64,000 nucleotides of DNA, from contig JAIELC010000032.1 of NCBI GenBank assembly GCA_019753375.1, positions 1-64,000 of the forward strand, in the 5' to 3' direction. Shown in pieces: positions 39,131 through 50,070 of the stretch. The notes below the pieces were generated by a model. That model searched no databases and was not told where the DNA came from. It worked only from the letters and a program-made list of their open reading frames with translations. Within the stretch, counting starts at the first letter, position 1; every line of letters begins with the position of its first letter. A program made the translations under genes and the position numbers. This stretch comes from Sphingomonas sp. (lineage in GTDB: Bacteria > Pseudomonadota > Alphaproteobacteria > Sphingomonadales > Sphingomonadaceae).

Positions 39131-41347
39131 TTAAGCCAGGCCAGTGCCCATCAGAGTCGGGAAAAATCCCTGATGTGCCTTGCGCAGATCGGCCAGCGTG
39201 ACGACGTGATCATCGGTGGGCAGCTCAAAAATCAGCCGATCCATGATCGTGCGCCCGATCCGCTGGATTTCGACGCCCGCCCGGTCCGCTGCCATCAACG
39301 TGTCCATCAGGGCGCTGTCCTTGACCGTCGCCACATACAAGCCCTGATCCTCGCCAAACAACGCGCAGGCAATACCGCAGGGCAGCGGCGCGTTGAGCAT
39401 TGCACCAATGTCGCCGGCAAGCGCCATTTCCGCGACGGCGACGGCCACACCGCCGTCCGACACATCGTGGACGGCGGTCAGCCAGCCCTCGCCGATCGCC
39501 CGGCGGATAAAGCCGCCGTTGCGCCGCTCGGCTTCGAGATCAACCGGTGGCGGTGGGCCATCTTCGCGACCATGGATTTCGCGCAACCACAGCGACTGGC
39601 CAAGATGGCCGGTGCGTTCCCCGATCAACAGGATGACGTCGCCGGTTCCCTTGAAGGCGATCGTCGCCGACTTGCGCCAGTCCTTCAGCAGGCCGACGGC
39701 GCCGATCGCGGGGGTAGGCAGAATGGCGGACCCGGACCCGTCATCATTCTTGGTTTCATTATAGAGTGACACGTTGCCGCTGACGATCGGGAAATCGAGC
39801 GCGCGGCAGGCTGCTGCCATGCCTTCGATACAACCCACGAACTGCCCCATAATTTCAGGTCGCTGCGGGTTGCCAAAATTCATGCAGTCGGTGGTCGCAA
39901 GCGGTGTTGCGCCAACCGCTGACAGGTTGCGATAGGCCTCGGCAATCGCTTGCTTCCCACCCTCCACCGGGTCGGCGAAGCAATAACGCGGCGTGCAATC
40001 GGTGGTGATGGCAAGGGCCTTGTCGGTGCCATGAACGCGGACCAGCGCGGCGTCGCCCCCCGGCGGCTGGATCGTGTCACCACCCACTTTTTGATCATAT
40101 TGCTCCCAGATCCAGCGGCGCGATGCGAGGTCGGGTGAAGCCATAAGCCTCAACAGATCGCCAGCGATGTCGACGCATTCGGGTGCATCGGTCAACGGCG
40201 CGCGTTTGGGGGTGGGCACCCAGGGGCGATCATAGCTGGGTGCGTCATCGGCAAGCGGGCCAAGCGGAATGTCGCACACCGTCTCGCCATGATGGACCAG
40301 CACCATGCGCCCGGTATCGGTTACTTCGCCGATTACCGCGAAATCCAATTCCCATTTGCGGAATATCGCTTCGGCAAAATCCTCGCGGCCTGGTTTCAGC
40401 ACCATCAGCATGCGCTCCTGCGATTCAGAGAGCATCATTTCATAGGCGGTCATGCCGGTTTCGCGCTGCGGTACCTTGTCCATATCCAGCCGGATGCCAA
40501 CGCCCCCCTTGGATGCCATTTCCACGCTGGAAGAGGTAAGCCCCGCCGCGCCCATGTCCTGAATGGCAACGATCGCATCCGATGCCATCAGTTCCAGGCA
40601 CGCTTCGATCAGCAGTTTTTCGGTGAAGGGATCGCCCACCTGAACGGTCGGACGCTTCTCTTCAGAATCCTCGCTGAAATCTGCGCTGGCCATTGTCGCG
40701 CCGTGGATCCCGTCGCGTCCGGTCTTGGACCCGACATAGACGATCGAATTGCCGATACCACTGGCGGCCGAGTAAAAGATTTTGGCTGTTTCCGCGACAC
40801 CTACCGTCATGGCGTTGACCAGAATATTGCCGTCATAGGCGGCATGAAAATTCACTTCGCCGCCAACGGTGGGAACGCCCACGCAATTGCCATAGCCGCC
40901 AATGCCGTGGACAACGCCAGAAATAAGATGCGGCATCTTGGGATGATCGGGGCGACCAAAGCGCAGCGCGTTCATGTTGGCGATGGGCCGTGCCCCCATG
41001 GTGAACACGTCGCGCAAAATACCCCCGACCCCAGTCGCCGCGCCTTGGTAAGGTTCGATGTAGGATGGGTGGTTATGGCTCTCCATCTTGAAAATCGCGG
41101 CCTGCCCGTCGCCGATATCGATGACACCGGCATTTTCGCCCGGTCCGCATATTACCTGTGGGCCGGTGGTCGGCAGTTTCTTCAGATGGATGCGGCTCGA
41201 TTTGTAGCTGCAATGCTCTGACCACATGACCGAAAAAATGCCCAGTTCGGTAAGGTTGGGCTCACGACCCAGCGCGTTCAGGACACGCGTATATTCTTCT
41301 GGGGTAAACCCGTGCTGGGCGACAACTTCCGGCGTGATCTGGCTCAT
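39131..41347 (-). CDS. purL: Phosphoribosylformylglycinamidine synthase subunit PurL
   Basis: 738 residues, the small-type PurL that works with separate PurQ and PurS. Makes FGAM in purine synthesis. Landmarks are [78 protein letters not shown]-like [15 protein letters not shown] and [20 protein letters not shown]. No other pur genes lie in the window. Confidence 0.97.
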   Translation of the reverse strand: MSQITPEVVAQHGFTPEEYTRVLNALGREPNLTELGIFSVMWSEHCSYKSSRIHLKKLPTTGPQVICGPGENAGVIDIGDGQAAIFKMESHNHPSYIEPYQGAATGVGGILRDVFTMGARPIANMNALRFGRPDHPKMPHLISGVVHGIGGYGNCVGVPTVGGEVNFHAAYDGNILVNAMTVGVAETAKIFYSAASGIGNSIVYVGSKTGRDGIHGATMASADFSEDSEEKRPTVQVGDPFTEKLLIEACLELMASDAIVAIQDMGAAGLTSSSVEMASKGGVGIRLDMDKVPQRETGMTAYEMMLSESQERMLMVLKPGREDFAEAIFRKWELDFAVIGEVTDTGRMVLVHHGETVCDIPLGPLADDAPSYDRPWVPTPKRAPLTDAPECVDIAGDLLRLMASPDLASRRWIWEQYDQKVGGDTIQPPGGDAALVRVHGTDKALAITTDCTPRYCFADPVEGGKQAIAEAYRNLSAVGATPLATTDCMNFGNPQRPEIMGQFVGCIEGMAAACRALDFPIVSGNVSLYNETKNDDGSGSAILPTPAIGAVGLLKDWRKSATIAFKGTGDVILLIGERTGHLGQSLWLREIHGREDGPPPPVDLEAERRNGGFIRRAIGEGWLTAVHDVSDGGVAVAVAEMALAGDIGAMLNAPLPCGIACALFGEDQGLYVATVKDSALMDTLMAADRAGVEIQRIGRTIMDRLIFELPTDDHVVTLADLRKAHQGFFPTLMGTGLA

Positions 41348-41460
41348 GCGCCTAGCCCATAGCGGGCCTGTTTCACGCCGTCACCCCGGCAGTGCAGGAT
41401 CATGGTCGGACCGACGACATGGCCGGGGATTTCCGGCCGACCGGGCGCATCATATACCGA

Positions 41461-42138
41461 TTATCGTCCCGACAAGCGGGGTTCGCGATTGCGCGCCATC
41501 CACCAGGCAATCAGCGCCAGCAACGTGTAGGCGAAAAGGCCCAGGGGCCCGGTCGATGCGGGTGGCGGGTCGACAATGCCGCTTGGGACCGGCCCAAACC
41601 AGTTAAAGGCCTGTAACCCTGCCATCGCCAGGGCGAGTGCCCACGCCCCCCAACGCCCGCCAGGGGCAATGGCATCGGTTCGGGATAAATACCAGTGCAG
41701 CCCCCCAAAAGCGAAAAACAGTTCAAGCGGTATCTCGATCAAGGGATAGTTCCACAGGGCCAGCCCCAGCTTCGGTGGAGCGCCCATCAAGGTAAGATCG
41801 GGCGCGTGGACGATCAGGTCGACCAGCCAGTGGGAGAATACGACGGCTCCGGCAAGCAACGCCGCCGAGCGGTTGCGGGTAATAGACCAGATCAGCGCCG
41901 CGAACGCGAGGCTCCATGCCAGCGCGCCGACCATCGAGTGCGTCCAGGGCATGAAATACAGGTCCATCGGGTTCATCGCGGTCGTGCCCGGCACCAAGCG
42001 CATATGTTCGATGCCCAGAATCAAGAAGGCGAAAAATCCAAAGTCGATCAGCTGTGCGGCGATGAACAACGTACCAAGCCGAGGGGCTTTGGGACGCGCG
42101 GCAGCGACAAAGGCGGCGCCGTAATGACCGATGAACAT
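41461..42138 (-). CDS. DUF457-like membrane protein (putative metal-dependent)
   Basis: 225 residues, about six TM. The start MFIGHYGAAFVAAARPKAPR, then FMPWTHSMVGALAWSLAFAA and VVFSHWLVDLIVHAPDLTLM, gives the H...THS...SHxxxDxxxH pattern of the YdjM/DUF457 membrane-hydrolase group. Assignment is by pattern only. ATG overlaps the upstream hydrolase stop by one base. The 113-base gap to purL shows nothing else. Confidence 0.7.
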   Translation of the reverse strand: MFIGHYGAAFVAAARPKAPRLGTLFIAAQLIDFGFFAFLILGIEHMRLVPGTTAMNPMDLYFMPWTHSMVGALAWSLAFAALIWSITRNRSAALLAGAVVFSHWLVDLIVHAPDLTLMGAPPKLGLALWNYPLIEIPLELFFAFGGLHWYLSRTDAIAPGGRWGAWALALAMAGLQAFNWFGPVPSGIVDPPPASTGPLGLFAYTLLALIAWWMARNREPRLSGR

Positions 42139-43124
42139 TATCTGACCTCTGCAACCGGCGCGATACGCGATGCACCCAACGCCTTTAGTTCGACGAAATG
42201 ATAAACATCTGCCGCGCTTTGATCAGCGCGTTCCTCCATCGGCGCGTGGCCGGTGCGGGGGTAAATGATCAATTGGCTGCCCGGCATATTTGCTGCCAGC
42301 CAGCGCCCTGACGATACCGGGATCAGATGATCGTCTTCGCCCCACAGGATCAGCGTCGGGGTTTTGATGGCGCGGAGCCGATCGGGCGTCGCATAATCGG
42401 GCTTTCCGGAAAATCGATCGATCGTCGCGACGCGATTACCTGGATAGCGGAGCAATTCCCAATACCGATCAACCATTGCCGGCGTAACCTGCATCTGGTC
42501 GTAGAAAGCGGACTTTAGTCCGTCCTCGATCAAGCGTCGCGGCGTGATCATTGCCGCCAGATTGCGCAATACCGGCATCCGCGCAATGCGGAATGCCAGC
42601 GGGGGGGGAGTGTTGCCCGGTTCGGGCTGACCCGATGCATCAACCAGAATTAAGCCGCTCAAATGGCGCGGGTGGGCAAGCGCGTAGTGCCAGGCGACGC
42701 CGCCGCCCATGGAATTGCCGGCGAGCACCATCTGTTCAATGCGCAGCTTGGCACGCACCCGTTCGACCACGTCGACAAAGGCTGCCGAGCTATATTGCCG
42801 CGTCGGGCTGGCTCCCGTCAGGCCGTGACCGGGCAGGTCAAATCGGACAATGCGATACCGCTTGCCGAGCCGTTCAGCCCATGGTTCCCAAGTCTGAAGC
42901 GACGCGTTTGATCCGTGGATCAGCATCAGCACGGGGGCGTCGCGCGGGCCGGTGTCGCGCAGGTGGACGGCGAGCCCACCACCTAAGTCGACAAATTGTG
43001 ACGGCGGCGCACCGTATTTTGCACGCATCGCGGCAGCATCAGTATCTGGAGTGCGAAAGTACAGAAACGCTGCGCCTGCGGTCACGATAATGACGAGCAG
43101 GAGCCAGCCGAAAACCTTGCGCAT
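42138..43124 (-). CDS. Membrane-anchored alpha/beta hydrolase
   Basis: 328 residues. N-terminal anchor (VFGWLLLVIIVTAGAAFLYF), then a canonical alpha/beta fold: VLMLIHGSNASLQTWEPWA, VRFDLPGHGLTG, nucleophile Ser138 in AGNSMGGGVAWHYALAHP, acid in LILWGEDDHLIP, His in PRTGHAPMEE. Likely periplasm-facing esterase/lipase type. Followed by the DUF457-like gene with a one-base overlap. Confidence 0.9.
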   Translation of the reverse strand: MRKVFGWLLLVIIVTAGAAFLYFRTPDTDAAAMRAKYGAPPSQFVDLGGGLAVHLRDTGPRDAPVLMLIHGSNASLQTWEPWAERLGKRYRIVRFDLPGHGLTGASPTRQYSSAAFVDVVERVRAKLRIEQMVLAGNSMGGGVAWHYALAHPRHLSGLILVDASGQPEPGNTPPPLAFRIARMPVLRNLAAMITPRRLIEDGLKSAFYDQMQVTPAMVDRYWELLRYPGNRVATIDRFSGKPDYATPDRLRAIKTPTLILWGEDDHLIPVSSGRWLAANMPGSQLIIYPRTGHAPMEERADQSAADVYHFVELKALGASRIAPVAEVR

Positions 43125-43179
43125 TCACTCTCCCCCTTTTGGCCCCGGCAAAGCCTGACTAATCTTCGCGCAGCCGCGA

Positions 43180-45153
43180 TTAGTTGCCAGCGGGACCCTT
43201 ATTTAAATATTTGTCGAACCAGGCGACGGTGCGCTGTAGCGAGTCGAGTTGATTCTCCCGCTTGCGGAACCCGTGCCCCTCCTGTGGATAGAAGATAGTC
43301 TCGACGATATTGCCTTTGGCTTTGAGGATGTCGTTGACTTCCTGAGCCTGACCGCGCGGCACGCGGATATCATTTTCGCCCTGAATGGTCAGCAATGGCG
43401 CCTTTGCGGCGTTGATGTACGTTAGCGGCGACGCAGCGTCATAGACTTTAGGGTCAGCGTCGGGCGTACCGATCAGGCTGCGCTGGTATGCTTTCAGCAC
43501 CTCGTCCTGGTCACGGTACATGGTCCGCCAGTTGATAATGCCGAACCACTGGACGGCAGCAGCAAATTCATCGGGCGCCCGGCCGATCGCCATCAGCGTC
43601 ATGAACCCGCCATAGGAACCGCCAAAGATGCCAACGCGCTTTGCGTCGACATAGCCGCTTGCGACGAGGAAGTGTTTTGCGGCGACCACGTCCTTCAGGT
43701 CGCCGCCGCCCAGATCCTTAAAGTTCGCGGCCTGAAACGCTTTGCCATAGCCCGTCGATCCGCGAAAATTAGGCTGGATGGTGATGTAGCCCCGACTGGC
43801 AAACGCCGCAGCATAGCGGCTGAAGCCATCGACGGCCTGACCGGTCGGCCCACCATGCGGCAAGACGATGGCGGGATTGGAACCGTCACGCTTCAGATTG
43901 TACGGCATCGTGACGACGGCGCTGATCAGCGTGCCGTCGAAACTTTTGTAGACCACTTCCTCCGACCGCGGCAGGCTGGCGGGGCTGAGGCTTGCCATTG
44001 CGAGCTGGGTAGCGGGGCGCGATTGGCCGGTGGTCATGTCAAAGAGGGTGAGGTCACTAGGCGAGTCGGCGCCCGAATGGCTGACCATCAGCAGATGACC
44101 GTCGGGGGACAGGGGCTCAGCGCCGACCACGCCGTTGACCCCGGGCGCCAGGCTTAACGGGGTTTCCACCATTGTCGCCAGCTCGACCCGCGACAAGGAA
44201 GTCCGCGTATCGGCCGCAGTGCGGGCGATCATCGCTTTGCCATCGCGGGTAAAGCTACCGCTAAACTGTTCCCACGGCGTGGGCTTGAGCCAGCGCCAGA
44301 CCTTGGTGTTGCCGTTGTAAATACCGGCATGCATCTGGCCAGTCCCGTCGTTGCTGGTGACGGCGATCGTCGCGCCGTCGTCGGTCGCGTCGCTGGCGCC
44401 GAACACCGTGTCAGGCTTGGCGAGCAGGCGGGTGGCCTTGCCGTCGGCGATATCGACACGCCAAACTTCGCCAACGACGCCGTCAACCCGGTCGCGATTG
44501 GCAATCAGCGCGCGGCCGCCTTCGATCCACGCGACAGGAAGCCAGCCAAATTGTGCGTCCTTCTCGGCTGTGAGTATGCGAATAGTGCCGTCACCGTTCA
44601 TCACCGCCAGGTTTGACTGGCCCTCTGATTTCAGTTTGGTAACCAGCGCGATCATGCCGCCCTGGGGGGCGACGAGCATGTCGCGCTCTTGCCGGTCTGG
44701 CGTGTTGGTCAGGTTGACGACCGCACCACCGGCGGTGGGAACGCGGTAAATATCGGTGTATTCGTTGCCGCCCTTGTCCTGCTCGAAATAGACCCATTTC
44801 CCATCCCGCGATGTAACCAGCCCGGTTTGCGATTCCTCTGACTGGGTAATCTGGATGGGCCAACTGCCCTGCGTGTCGGTCCGCCAGATATTGGTCCGAC
44901 CCGTCAGATTGGTTGCAACGAAAATAGACTTGCCGTCGGCGCTCCAGGCCGCGCTGCCCAGCGACCGGGTGGTGCCGATATCTTCGACCGGTACCGACGT
45001 TGCGGCTGAGTTCTCAGGCGACACCAGGCTGGTTGGATCGGTAACGGGACGATCGGGCGTCTTGACCTGCGCCAGGGCTGGCGCCGCCACCAACAAAACA
45101 GTCGAAAGACCCGTTGCCGTCAGTAACGTCGTGGTTAGTGAAAAAGCGCGCAT
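43180..45153 (-). CDS. S9 family (prolyl-oligopeptidase-type) peptidase, exported
   Basis: 657 residues from ATG 45153, preceded by GGGGAGAG; the frame also opens at a TTG, 45168, with no site. Signal peptide LLTATGLSTVLLVAAPALAQ. A seven-blade WD/TolB-like propeller fills 40-400, then the S9 hydrolase domain with Ser513 in FGGSYGGFMTLMAIG, GENDIRVPRGQ (Asp) and EGHGFRKRENQ (His). Cleaves short peptides, probably in the periplasm. No close partner genes. Confidence 0.93.
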   Translation of the reverse strand: MRAFSLTTTLLTATGLSTVLLVAAPALAQVKTPDRPVTDPTSLVSPENSAATSVPVEDIGTTRSLGSAAWSADGKSIFVATNLTGRTNIWRTDTQGSWPIQITQSEESQTGLVTSRDGKWVYFEQDKGGNEYTDIYRVPTAGGAVVNLTNTPDRQERDMLVAPQGGMIALVTKLKSEGQSNLAVMNGDGTIRILTAEKDAQFGWLPVAWIEGGRALIANRDRVDGVVGEVWRVDIADGKATRLLAKPDTVFGASDATDDGATIAVTSNDGTGQMHAGIYNGNTKVWRWLKPTPWEQFSGSFTRDGKAMIARTAADTRTSLSRVELATMVETPLSLAPGVNGVVGAEPLSPDGHLLMVSHSGADSPSDLTLFDMTTGQSRPATQLAMASLSPASLPRSEEVVYKSFDGTLISAVVTMPYNLKRDGSNPAIVLPHGGPTGQAVDGFSRYAAAFASRGYITIQPNFRGSTGYGKAFQAANFKDLGGGDLKDVVAAKHFLVASGYVDAKRVGIFGGSYGGFMTLMAIGRAPDEFAAAVQWFGIINWRTMYRDQDEVLKAYQRSLIGTPDADPKVYDAASPLTYINAAKAPLLTIQGENDIRVPRGQAQEVNDILKAKGNIVETIFYPQEGHGFRKRENQLDSLQRTVAWFDKYLNKGPAGN

Positions 45154-45215
45154 CAGATCTCTCCCCAAATTTGACTGCCAGATTGTGCCTCAGGCTTGCC
45201 AGCTTGGGAAGCAGT

Positions 45216-46568
45216 TCAGCCCTCCTGGCGCGCCAGCCACTCTTCCAGCCACTTGATGGTGTAGTTACCCGCCTGAAAGTCCGGATCGTCGAGCAAGGCT
45301 TGGTGAAGCGGGATCGTCGTTTTCATCCCTTCGATCACAAATTCCTTCAACGCGCGGCGAAGGCGGCGCAGCGCACCTTGTCGGGTGGTGCCATAGACGA
45401 TCAGCTTGGCGATCATGCTGTCGTAATAGGGTGGGACGCGGTATCCGGCATAAAGGCCGCTGTCGACGCGCACATTCATGCCGCCTGGCGCGTGGAATTG
45501 CTTCACCAGTCCGGGCGAGGGCGCGAACGTCTTGGGGTCTTCCGCATTGATCCGGCATTCGATTGCATGGCCGCGGAAATGAACGTCCTGCTGGCGGAGC
45601 GTCAGCGGGTGCCCTTCCGCCACCCGGATTTGTTCGCGGACAAGATCGAGCCCGGTTATCGCTTCGGTAACCGGATGTTCGACCTGCAGTCGGGTATTCA
45701 TTTCGATGAAATAGAATTCACCATTTTCCCATAGAAACTCGATCGTGCCGGCGCCGCGATAACCCATATCGGCCATTGCCTTGGCACACACACCGCCCAT
45801 CCGTTCCCGATCCTCGGCACCGAGAACCGGCGAGGGGGCTTCTTCAAGGACCTTTTGATGGCGCCGCTGGAGCGAGCAGTCGCGCTCACCAAGGTGGATG
45901 GCGTTGCCGTTGCCGTCGCCGAAGACCTGAAATTCGATGTGCCGTGGATTACCGAGATATTTCTCAAGATACACCGTTGCGTCGCCGAAGGCGGCTTTCG
46001 CTTCCGTGCCAGCCTGCTGCATCTGGGATTCAAGATCGCTCGCATTGGTGACGACCTTCATGCCGCGCCCGCCGCCGCCTGACGCTGCCTTGATAATGAC
46101 GGGATAGCCCACCCGCTCGGCAATGCTCTTGGCGTCGTTGATATCGCTGATTGCGCCATCGGAACCAGGGACTAACGGCAAGCCAAGCGCACCGGCGGTA
46201 CGTTTAGCCTCAACCTTATCACCCATCGTCCGAATATGTTCAGGTTTGGGGCCGACGAAAACGATGTCGTGGGCCTCGACGATTTCAGCGAATTTGGCGT
46301 TCTCGCTCAAAAATCCATAGCCGGGGTGAATGGCATCGGCGTCCGAAATTTCGGCAGCAGAAATGATATTGGGGATGTTGAGATAGCTGTCGACGGCCGG
46401 CGGCGGACCGATGCAGATCGCCTGATCCGCCAGTCGAACATGCATCGCATCGCTGTCGGCAGTGGAATGCACCGCCACCGTTTCAATGCCCATTTCATGG
46501 CAGGCACGGTGGATACGCAGCGCGATCTCGCCGCGATTGGCGATCAACAGTTTCTTGATTTGCGGCAT
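45216..46568 (-). CDS. accC: Acetyl-CoA carboxylase, biotin carboxylase subunit
   Basis: 450 residues. Carboxylates the biotin of AccB using ATP and bicarbonate, first step of fatty acid synthesis. Landmarks are [92 protein letters not shown] and [18 protein letters not shown]. Two bases after accB. Confidence 0.97.
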   Translation of the reverse strand: MPQIKKLLIANRGEIALRIHRACHEMGIETVAVHSTADSDAMHVRLADQAICIGPPPAVDSYLNIPNIISAAEISDADAIHPGYGFLSENAKFAEIVEAHDIVFVGPKPEHIRTMGDKVEAKRTAGALGLPLVPGSDGAISDINDAKSIAERVGYPVIIKAASGGGGRGMKVVTNASDLESQMQQAGTEAKAAFGDATVYLEKYLGNPRHIEFQVFGDGNGNAIHLGERDCSLQRRHQKVLEEAPSPVLGAEDRERMGGVCAKAMADMGYRGAGTIEFLWENGEFYFIEMNTRLQVEHPVTEAITGLDLVREQIRVAEGHPLTLRQQDVHFRGHAIECRINAEDPKTFAPSPGLVKQFHAPGGMNVRVDSGLYAGYRVPPYYDSMIAKLIVYGTTRQGALRRLRRALKEFVIEGMKTTIPLHQALLDDPDFQAGNYTIKWLEEWLARQEG

Positions 46569-46570
46569 GG

Positions 46571-47053
46571 TTATTCGACGACGATCAGCGGTTGATCGAA
46601 TTCGACGGGCTGGCCGTTTTCGATCAGCAATGCCGTCACCTTGCCCGCCGACGGCGCCGTGATCGGGTTCATGACCTTCATCGCCTCGATGATCAGCAAC
46701 GTGTCACCGGCCTTCACCGTATCACCAACCGCAACAAAGGGTTTTGCGCCAGGTTCGGGAAGCAAATAGGCGGTGCCCACCATTGGTGACCTGACCGCGT
46801 TAGCGGCGGAAGGCGCTGGTGCAGGCTCGGCCACTGGCACGGTCATTGGCGCCGACATCGCGATCGGAGCCGCAGCGCCAGCAGGGGCGACTGAGGCTAT
46901 CGTTGTTGTTATTTTGCGGGCAACTTTGACGCGGCGATCGCCGTCCTCGACTTCAATCTCGGTCAACTTTGTTTCGTCAAGTAATTCTGCAAGCTGGCGG
47001 ACGAGCTCTATATCAACCCGCATAGCGCCCGTCTTATTGGTCTCTTCAGCCAT
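46571..47053 (-). CDS. accB: Biotin carboxyl carrier protein of acetyl-CoA carboxylase
   Basis: 160 residues from ATG 47053, which has GAGGG upstream; a nine-codon longer reading lacks a site. N-terminal part ([20 protein letters not shown]), Ala/Pro-rich linker (about 55-85) and the biotinyl domain with Lys126 in [11 protein letters not shown]. Sits between aroQ and accC, the usual alphaproteobacterial order. Confidence 0.97.
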   Translation of the reverse strand: MAEETNKTGAMRVDIELVRQLAELLDETKLTEIEVEDGDRRVKVARKITTTIASVAPAGAAAPIAMSAPMTVPVAEPAPAPSAANAVRSPMVGTAYLLPEPGAKPFVAVGDTVKAGDTLLIIEAMKVMNPITAPSAGKVTALLIENGQPVEFDQPLIVVE

Positions 47054-47089
47054 GGCGACCCTCTGTTCCCCTGTTGTCAAAGCGCTCTG

Positions 47090-47524
47090 TCAGAAGCGCG
47101 CGGCGGCTTCAAGCGCCAGCAGATACGACGTCGGACCAAACCCTGCGATTGTTCCCCGCGCTGCCCGCCCGATATAGCTGTGGTGGCGAAAGGGTTCACG
47201 GGCATGGGGGTTGGAGAGGTGCACTTCGATCACCGGCGTGGTGATTGCCTTGACCGCATCGTGCAGCGCGACTGATGTATGCGTGAATCCGCCGGGATTC
47301 AGGATTACCGCCCGGGCGCCGGTCCCCTGCGCTTCGTGCAGCCAGTCGATCAAATGGCCTTCATGGTTCGATTGCCGCAGGTCAATCGCAAGCCCAAGCA
47401 CCCGCGCTCTATCGTCAAGCATGTCGGCGATATCGTCGAGCGTGTCGGACCCATAAATTTCCGGCTCGCGCAGGCCGAGCAGATTCAAATTGGGCCCATT
47501 CAGGACGAAAATCGTGTCGGCCAT
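47090..47524 (-). CDS. aroQ: 3-dehydroquinate dehydratase, type II
   Basis: 144 residues. Third step of the shikimate pathway. Type II dodecameric form: IFVLNGPNLNLLGLREPEIY (start), QSNHEGHLIDWLHEAQ, ILNPGGFTHTSVALHDAV, VEVHLSN-type IEVHLSNPHAREPFRHHSYI. Heads aroQ-accB-accC, 36 bases before accB. Confidence 0.97.
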   Translation of the reverse strand: MADTIFVLNGPNLNLLGLREPEIYGSDTLDDIADMLDDRARVLGLAIDLRQSNHEGHLIDWLHEAQGTGARAVILNPGGFTHTSVALHDAVKAITTPVIEVHLSNPHAREPFRHHSYIGRAARGTIAGFGPTSYLLALEAAARF

Positions 47525-47593
47525 GATGCCCCCTTATCTGTCGCGACGGTTGCGCGGTATAAGCGGGTGTGGTGCAAGCGCCAAGGGGGCGGG

Positions 47594-48199
47594 TCAGGCT
47601 AACGCTAACGCCGCTTCGACCTGGGCAAGCCGATCCTTTCCGAAAAACATCTCGCCCGCCACAAAGAAGGTCGGCACGCCAAAAGCGCCGCGCGCGACGG
47701 CGTGCTCGGTGTTGGCGATCAGCTTTTCCTTCACGGCCTGATCTTCGGTCCGTGCCAGCATTGTCCGCGCGTCAAAACCGTCGGCATCGAGAACACGCGC
47801 GATAACGTCGGGATCAGCCATGTTCTCGCCGACTTCCCACATCGCCGTCATTGCGCTTTCGATAAATCGATCAAGCAAGCCCATGTCTTCGGCAACAATG
47901 GCCGCGCGCATGAGCATGAGGGTGTTCATTGGAAAATTTGGATTGATGCGAAAGCTGTGCAGGCCGTGCGCCTTCACGAACCTTTCCATCTCCAGCTGTT
48001 CGTAGGCGAGTTTCGCCGGAATCTCGGCATATCGAACCAGCGGCGGCCGGTTGTTGGTCGCGCGAAAGATCCCGCCTAGCAAACATGGTGTGTAGTGCAG
48101 TGTTGCGCCGGTGCGGGCCAACAGACCGGGCAGGGCGCGATAGGCGAGATAGGCGTTCGGGCCGCCAAAATCGAAGATGAATTCTAGTGTGCCGGGCAT
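47594..48199 (-). CDS. 2-hydroxychromene-2-carboxylate isomerase-like (DsbA/kappa-GST)
   Basis: 201 residues from ATG 48199; the earlier frame runs into the SDR gene. Thioredoxin-fold DsbA family: [60 protein letters not shown]. The Ser/Gly site in place of CxxC is typical of HCCA isomerases of naphthalene-type degradation and of kappa GSTs. One base after the SDR stop, so probably co-transcribed. Substrate unknown. Confidence 0.9.
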   Translation of the reverse strand: MPGTLEFIFDFGGPNAYLAYRALPGLLARTGATLHYTPCLLGGIFRATNNRPPLVRYAEIPAKLAYEQLEMERFVKAHGLHSFRINPNFPMNTLMLMRAAIVAEDMGLLDRFIESAMTAMWEVGENMADPDVIARVLDADGFDARTMLARTEDQAVKEKLIANTEHAVARGAFGVPTFFVAGEMFFGKDRLAQVEAALALA

Positions 48200-48200
48200 A

Positions 48201-48935
48201 TCAGAAGCGTTCCGTCCAGGGTCTAAGGTCAAGTTCGTGGGTCCAGGCGGTCCGCGCCTGATGGTGAAGCATGACATAGTTTTTGGCGATTTCATCGGGC
48301 GACAGAATGGCGTCGGCGTCGCGGGCAGAATCGATATCACTCATCCGTTGGGCGATGAAGTCAGTGTCGATCGCGCCATCGATGATCGTGTGGGCGACGT
48401 GAATGTTCCGGGGCCCCAGTTCGCGGGCCATGCTTTGCGCAAGCATTCTGAGCGCGGCCTTTGCGCCCGCAAATGCCGAGAAGCCCGATCCACCCCGCAG
48501 CGACGCTGTAGCGCCGGTAAAGATGATCGTGCCGCGTTCGCGAACGCTCATGTGCCGGGCGACTTCGCGTCCCATCAGGAAACCGCCAAAACAGGCCATT
48601 TCCCATACTTTGCGATAGACGCGCGCGGTCATCTCGGTGATCGGGAAGTTGACGTTGGCGCCAATGTTGAAAACCGCAACCTCAATCTGGCCGACCTCTT
48701 GTTCGATGGTATCAACCATCGCGACCATCTGATCTTCATCGCGCGCATCGGCAGGAAACGCCCGTGCTGCATAACCGTCGCGGCGAATCGACGCGGCCAG
48801 TTCCTCCAGCTTGTCGGCATTGGTGGGGCGACGATTGACGCAGGCGACCAGCCCGTCGCACGCAAAGGCACGCGCAATCGCGCCGCCGGTTGCATCGCCC
48901 GCGCCGACAACAAGCGCGGCGGGGCGCTTTGTCAT
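48201..48935 (-). CDS. Short-chain dehydrogenase/reductase
   Basis: 244 residues from ATG 48935 (GGGGAAA upstream); ATG 48974 with AGAAGG is an alternative. NAD(P)-binding start [20 protein letters not shown], then an NNAG-position variant ([20 protein letters not shown]), and at the active site Ser in [20 protein letters not shown] with YxxxK replaced by F-AGAK. The missing Tyr is notable. Divergent from thiSG, with under 115 bases between the starts. Confidence 0.85.
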   Translation of the reverse strand: MTKRPAALVVGAGDATGGAIARAFACDGLVACVNRRPTNADKLEELAASIRRDGYAARAFPADARDEDQMVAMVDTIEQEVGQIEVAVFNIGANVNFPITEMTARVYRKVWEMACFGGFLMGREVARHMSVRERGTIIFTGATASLRGGSGFSAFAGAKAALRMLAQSMARELGPRNIHVAHTIIDGAIDTDFIAQRMSDIDSARDADAILSPDEIAKNYVMLHHQARTAWTHELDLRPWTERF

Positions 48936-49046
48936 GTGCAGTTTCCCCGCACCCGGTTTCAATTCTTGTTCCATCGGCCTTCTTTCGGTTGCCGGGCCAC
49001 CCCCGCCTTCCCTATATGCGCGGGACCGACAAGGCAAAGGCAGGCA

Positions 49047-50051
49047 ATGAGCGTAGACGGTACAATCGGCATCCGCGTAAATGGCGAACATCGACGGATC
49101 GTTGGAGGCCTGAGCATCGCGGATCTGGCCAATGAACTCGGTCTGGTCCCTGCAAAGCTGGCCGTCGAACGCAATCTTGAAATCGTGCCACGGTCGACAC
49201 TGGCACAAGTAATGCTGGAAGATGGAGACGAGCTGGAAATCGTCCATTTCGTCGGCGGCGGAGATCACGCCCCCCTGGTTGCCGGCGATAGCTGGACCGT
49301 GGCCGGTCGCACCTTTCGGTCACGGCTGATTGTCGGGACGGGCAAGTATAAGGACTTTGCCCAGAATGCCGCGGCACTTGAGGCTTCGGGCGCGGAAATT
49401 GTTACGGTGGCGGTGCGGCGCGTTAACGTCAGCGATCCGACCGCACCGATGCTGACCGACTTTATCGATCCGAAAAAGGTCACCTATCTGCCCAATACAG
49501 CCGGTTGTTTTGATGCCGAAAGCGCGATCCGTACCTTGCGTCTGGCGCGTGAGGCGGGGGGGTGGGACCTGGTCAAGCTGGAAGTGCTGGGAGAAGCGAA
49601 GACGCTGTATCCCGATATGGTTGAAACGCTGCGCGCAACCGAAGTTCTGGCGAAGGAAGGCTTTTTGCCCATGGTTTATTGCGTCGATGATCCCATCGCC
49701 GCGAAAAGGCTGGAGGATGCTGGCGCCGTGGCGATCATGCCGTTGGGGGCGCCGATCGGATCCGGCCTGGGAATCCAGAACCGCGTGACGATCCGGTTGA
49801 TTGTCGAAGGGGCGAAAGTGCCGGTTCTGGTCGATGCCGGGGTTGGTACGGCTTCAGATGCCGCCGTGGCGATGGAATTGGGCTGCGATGGCGTGCTGAT
49901 GAACACCGCCATTGCCGAAGCCAAAGATCCGATCCTGATGGCGGCGGCCATGAAATCGGCCGTCGAAGCCGGACGCATGGCGTATCTGGCGGGTCGAATG
50001 GGCCAGCGTCGCTATGCCGATCCGTCGAGCCCGCTAGCTGGGTTGATCTGA
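49047..50051 (+). CDS. thiG: ThiS-ThiG fusion (sulfur carrier / thiazole synthase)
   Basis: 334 residues. Residues 1 to about 72 are a ThiS ubiquitin-like domain ([36 protein letters not shown]); about 80 to the end is ThiG, with Schiff-base Lys177 in [37 protein letters not shown] and [20 protein letters not shown]. ThiG builds the thiamine thiazole from DXP, glycine imine/dehydroglycine and ThiS-thiocarboxylate. The Gly-Gly that ThiS must present as a free C-terminus lies inside the chain (VGGGDHAP). No thiO, thiC or thiE lies nearby and no TPP riboswitch fits the short leader. Confidence 0.94.
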   Translation: MSVDGTIGIRVNGEHRRIVGGLSIADLANELGLVPAKLAVERNLEIVPRSTLAQVMLEDGDELEIVHFVGGGDHAPLVAGDSWTVAGRTFRSRLIVGTGKYKDFAQNAAALEASGAEIVTVAVRRVNVSDPTAPMLTDFIDPKKVTYLPNTAGCFDAESAIRTLRLAREAGGWDLVKLEVLGEAKTLYPDMVETLRATEVLAKEGFLPMVYCVDDPIAAKRLEDAGAVAIMPLGAPIGSGLGIQNRVTIRLIVEGAKVPVLVDAGVGTASDAAVAMELGCDGVLMNTAIAEAKDPILMAAAMKSAVEAGRMAYLAGRMGQRRYADPSSPLAGLI

Positions 50052-50070
50052 ACTATGGTGCTGTAACCAG

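Noticed and set aside
41348..41460. Regulatory RNA between purL and the DUF457-like gene
   Set aside because: It contains inverted C/G runs but no recognisable motif, and the gap lies at the 5' side of purL on the minus strand, with the 3' end of the next gene adjoining.
48936..49046. Possible TPP riboswitch before thiSG
   Set aside because: The gap is too short and overlaps the divergent SDR start; no THI-box CTGAGA pattern seen.
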